Shown: positions 30,189 to 30,315 of the stretch, in pieces
Layout: every line of letters begins with the position of its first letter
Numbering within the stretch: the first letter of the stretch is position 1
Virus record (IMG/VR): IMGVR_UViG_3300037246_000953
Coordinates: 1 to 30,315 of that record
DNA from: a virus
Direction: 5' to 3' (one strand)
Length of the DNA stretch: 30,315 nt
The notes under the pieces: model-generated
What the model was told of the DNA's origin: nothing
The model's database searches: none
Seen by the model: only the letters and a program-made list of their open reading frames with translations
Made by a program: the position numbers and the translations under genes

Positions 30189-30315
30189 CTAGGCGTCATC
30201 TGTCCTAGTCGCCGCAACCGACTGCGGAGTACTGAGGAACTGAGCGGCGTTTGCCTCGAAGGTCTTTGTTGGGATGCCGTCTCCTGCCGTACCCCCGTCC
30301 CTCACGCGGACGAAC
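30189..30315 (-). CDS. C-terminal end of a virion protein, cut by window edge
   Basis: Only the last 41 codons are present; the gene continues beyond base 30315. The readable end (FVRVRDGGTAGDGIPTKTFE, then AAQFLSTPQSVAA) lies in the frame that ends with TAG at 30191-30189. The other frames of this stretch contain stops or unlikely Arg-rich text. The composition (Gly, Thr, Ala) fits a phage structural protein. Its stop is fused to the ribosome site of the next gene (TAGGGAGG). Nothing more can be said about function. Confidence 0.72.
   Translation of the reverse strand, partial: FVRVRDGGTAGDGIPTKTFEANAAQFLSTPQSVAATRTDDA

Noticed and set aside
1-30315. Amber stop codon reassignment
   Set aside because: TAG is the commonest stop, but every TAG used here is followed at once by a new ribosome site or start, so it works as a stop.

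Overview
The window reads as part of the late region of a tailed double-stranded DNA phage, most likely one with a short (podovirus-type) tail. All 34 genes I accept lie on the minus strand, so transcription runs from high to low coordinates. They are packed almost without gaps: no stretch of even 100 bases lacks a gene, and neighbours often overlap by 1 to 17 bases. I saw no tRNA, rRNA, CRISPR array, insertion sequence, integrase, terminase, portal, major capsid or replication gene. A T4-type lysozyme and a lipoprotein with a lipobox suggest a Gram-negative host. I cannot name host or phage genus. The phage is probably environmental, because most proteins are recognisable only by fold or context.

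Layout in transcription order. (1) 30315-27427: the tail end of a virion protein, a 643-aa virion protein, a coiled-coil protein and a 151-aa virion protein. (2) 27420-24680: an enzyme cassette with a SAM methyltransferase, a radical SAM/SPASM enzyme, a second SAM methyltransferase and a GT-A glycosyltransferase, with starts and stops overlapping. (3) 24683-21191: a Cys-rich protein, a small protein, the lysozyme, a permuted NlpC/P60-like hydrolase, a Cys-rich lipoprotein, a small protein, a holin-like protein and a 37-aa basic protein. This looks like lysis and envelope functions. (4) 21198-12016: a Pro/Gln-rich protein, two adaptor-like proteins, a small beta protein, a 688-aa fibronectin-type protein, a zinc-ribbon protein, a 1070-aa tail nozzle-like protein and a fibre-like protein. 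(5) 12016-3365: a GNAT-like protein followed by three proteins of 245, 545 and 1949 aa. This order matches T7 gp13-14-15-16, so these are probably the internal ejection proteins. (6) 3368-1: a protein with two HiPIP-like cysteine clusters, a Lys/Glu-rich protein, an Arg-rich repeat protein resembling a DNA-condensing core protein, a small beta protein, a fibre-like protein with a secretion signal, and the start of a membrane-anchored coiled-coil protein.

Regions 1, 4 and 5 would build the tail and deliver DNA, and region 3 would open the cell. Region 2 could decorate a virion surface or alter a host glycan. Ribosome sites are often merged with the preceding stop codon (TAGGAGG type), and many starts overlap stops (ATGA, TAATG, GTGA, TAGTG), which suggests extensive translational coupling. 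The observations most worth following are the radical SAM/methyltransferase/glycosyltransferase cassette inside the virion operon, the Arg-rich repeat protein, the double HiPIP-like protein, and the fibre-like protein with a signal peptide.
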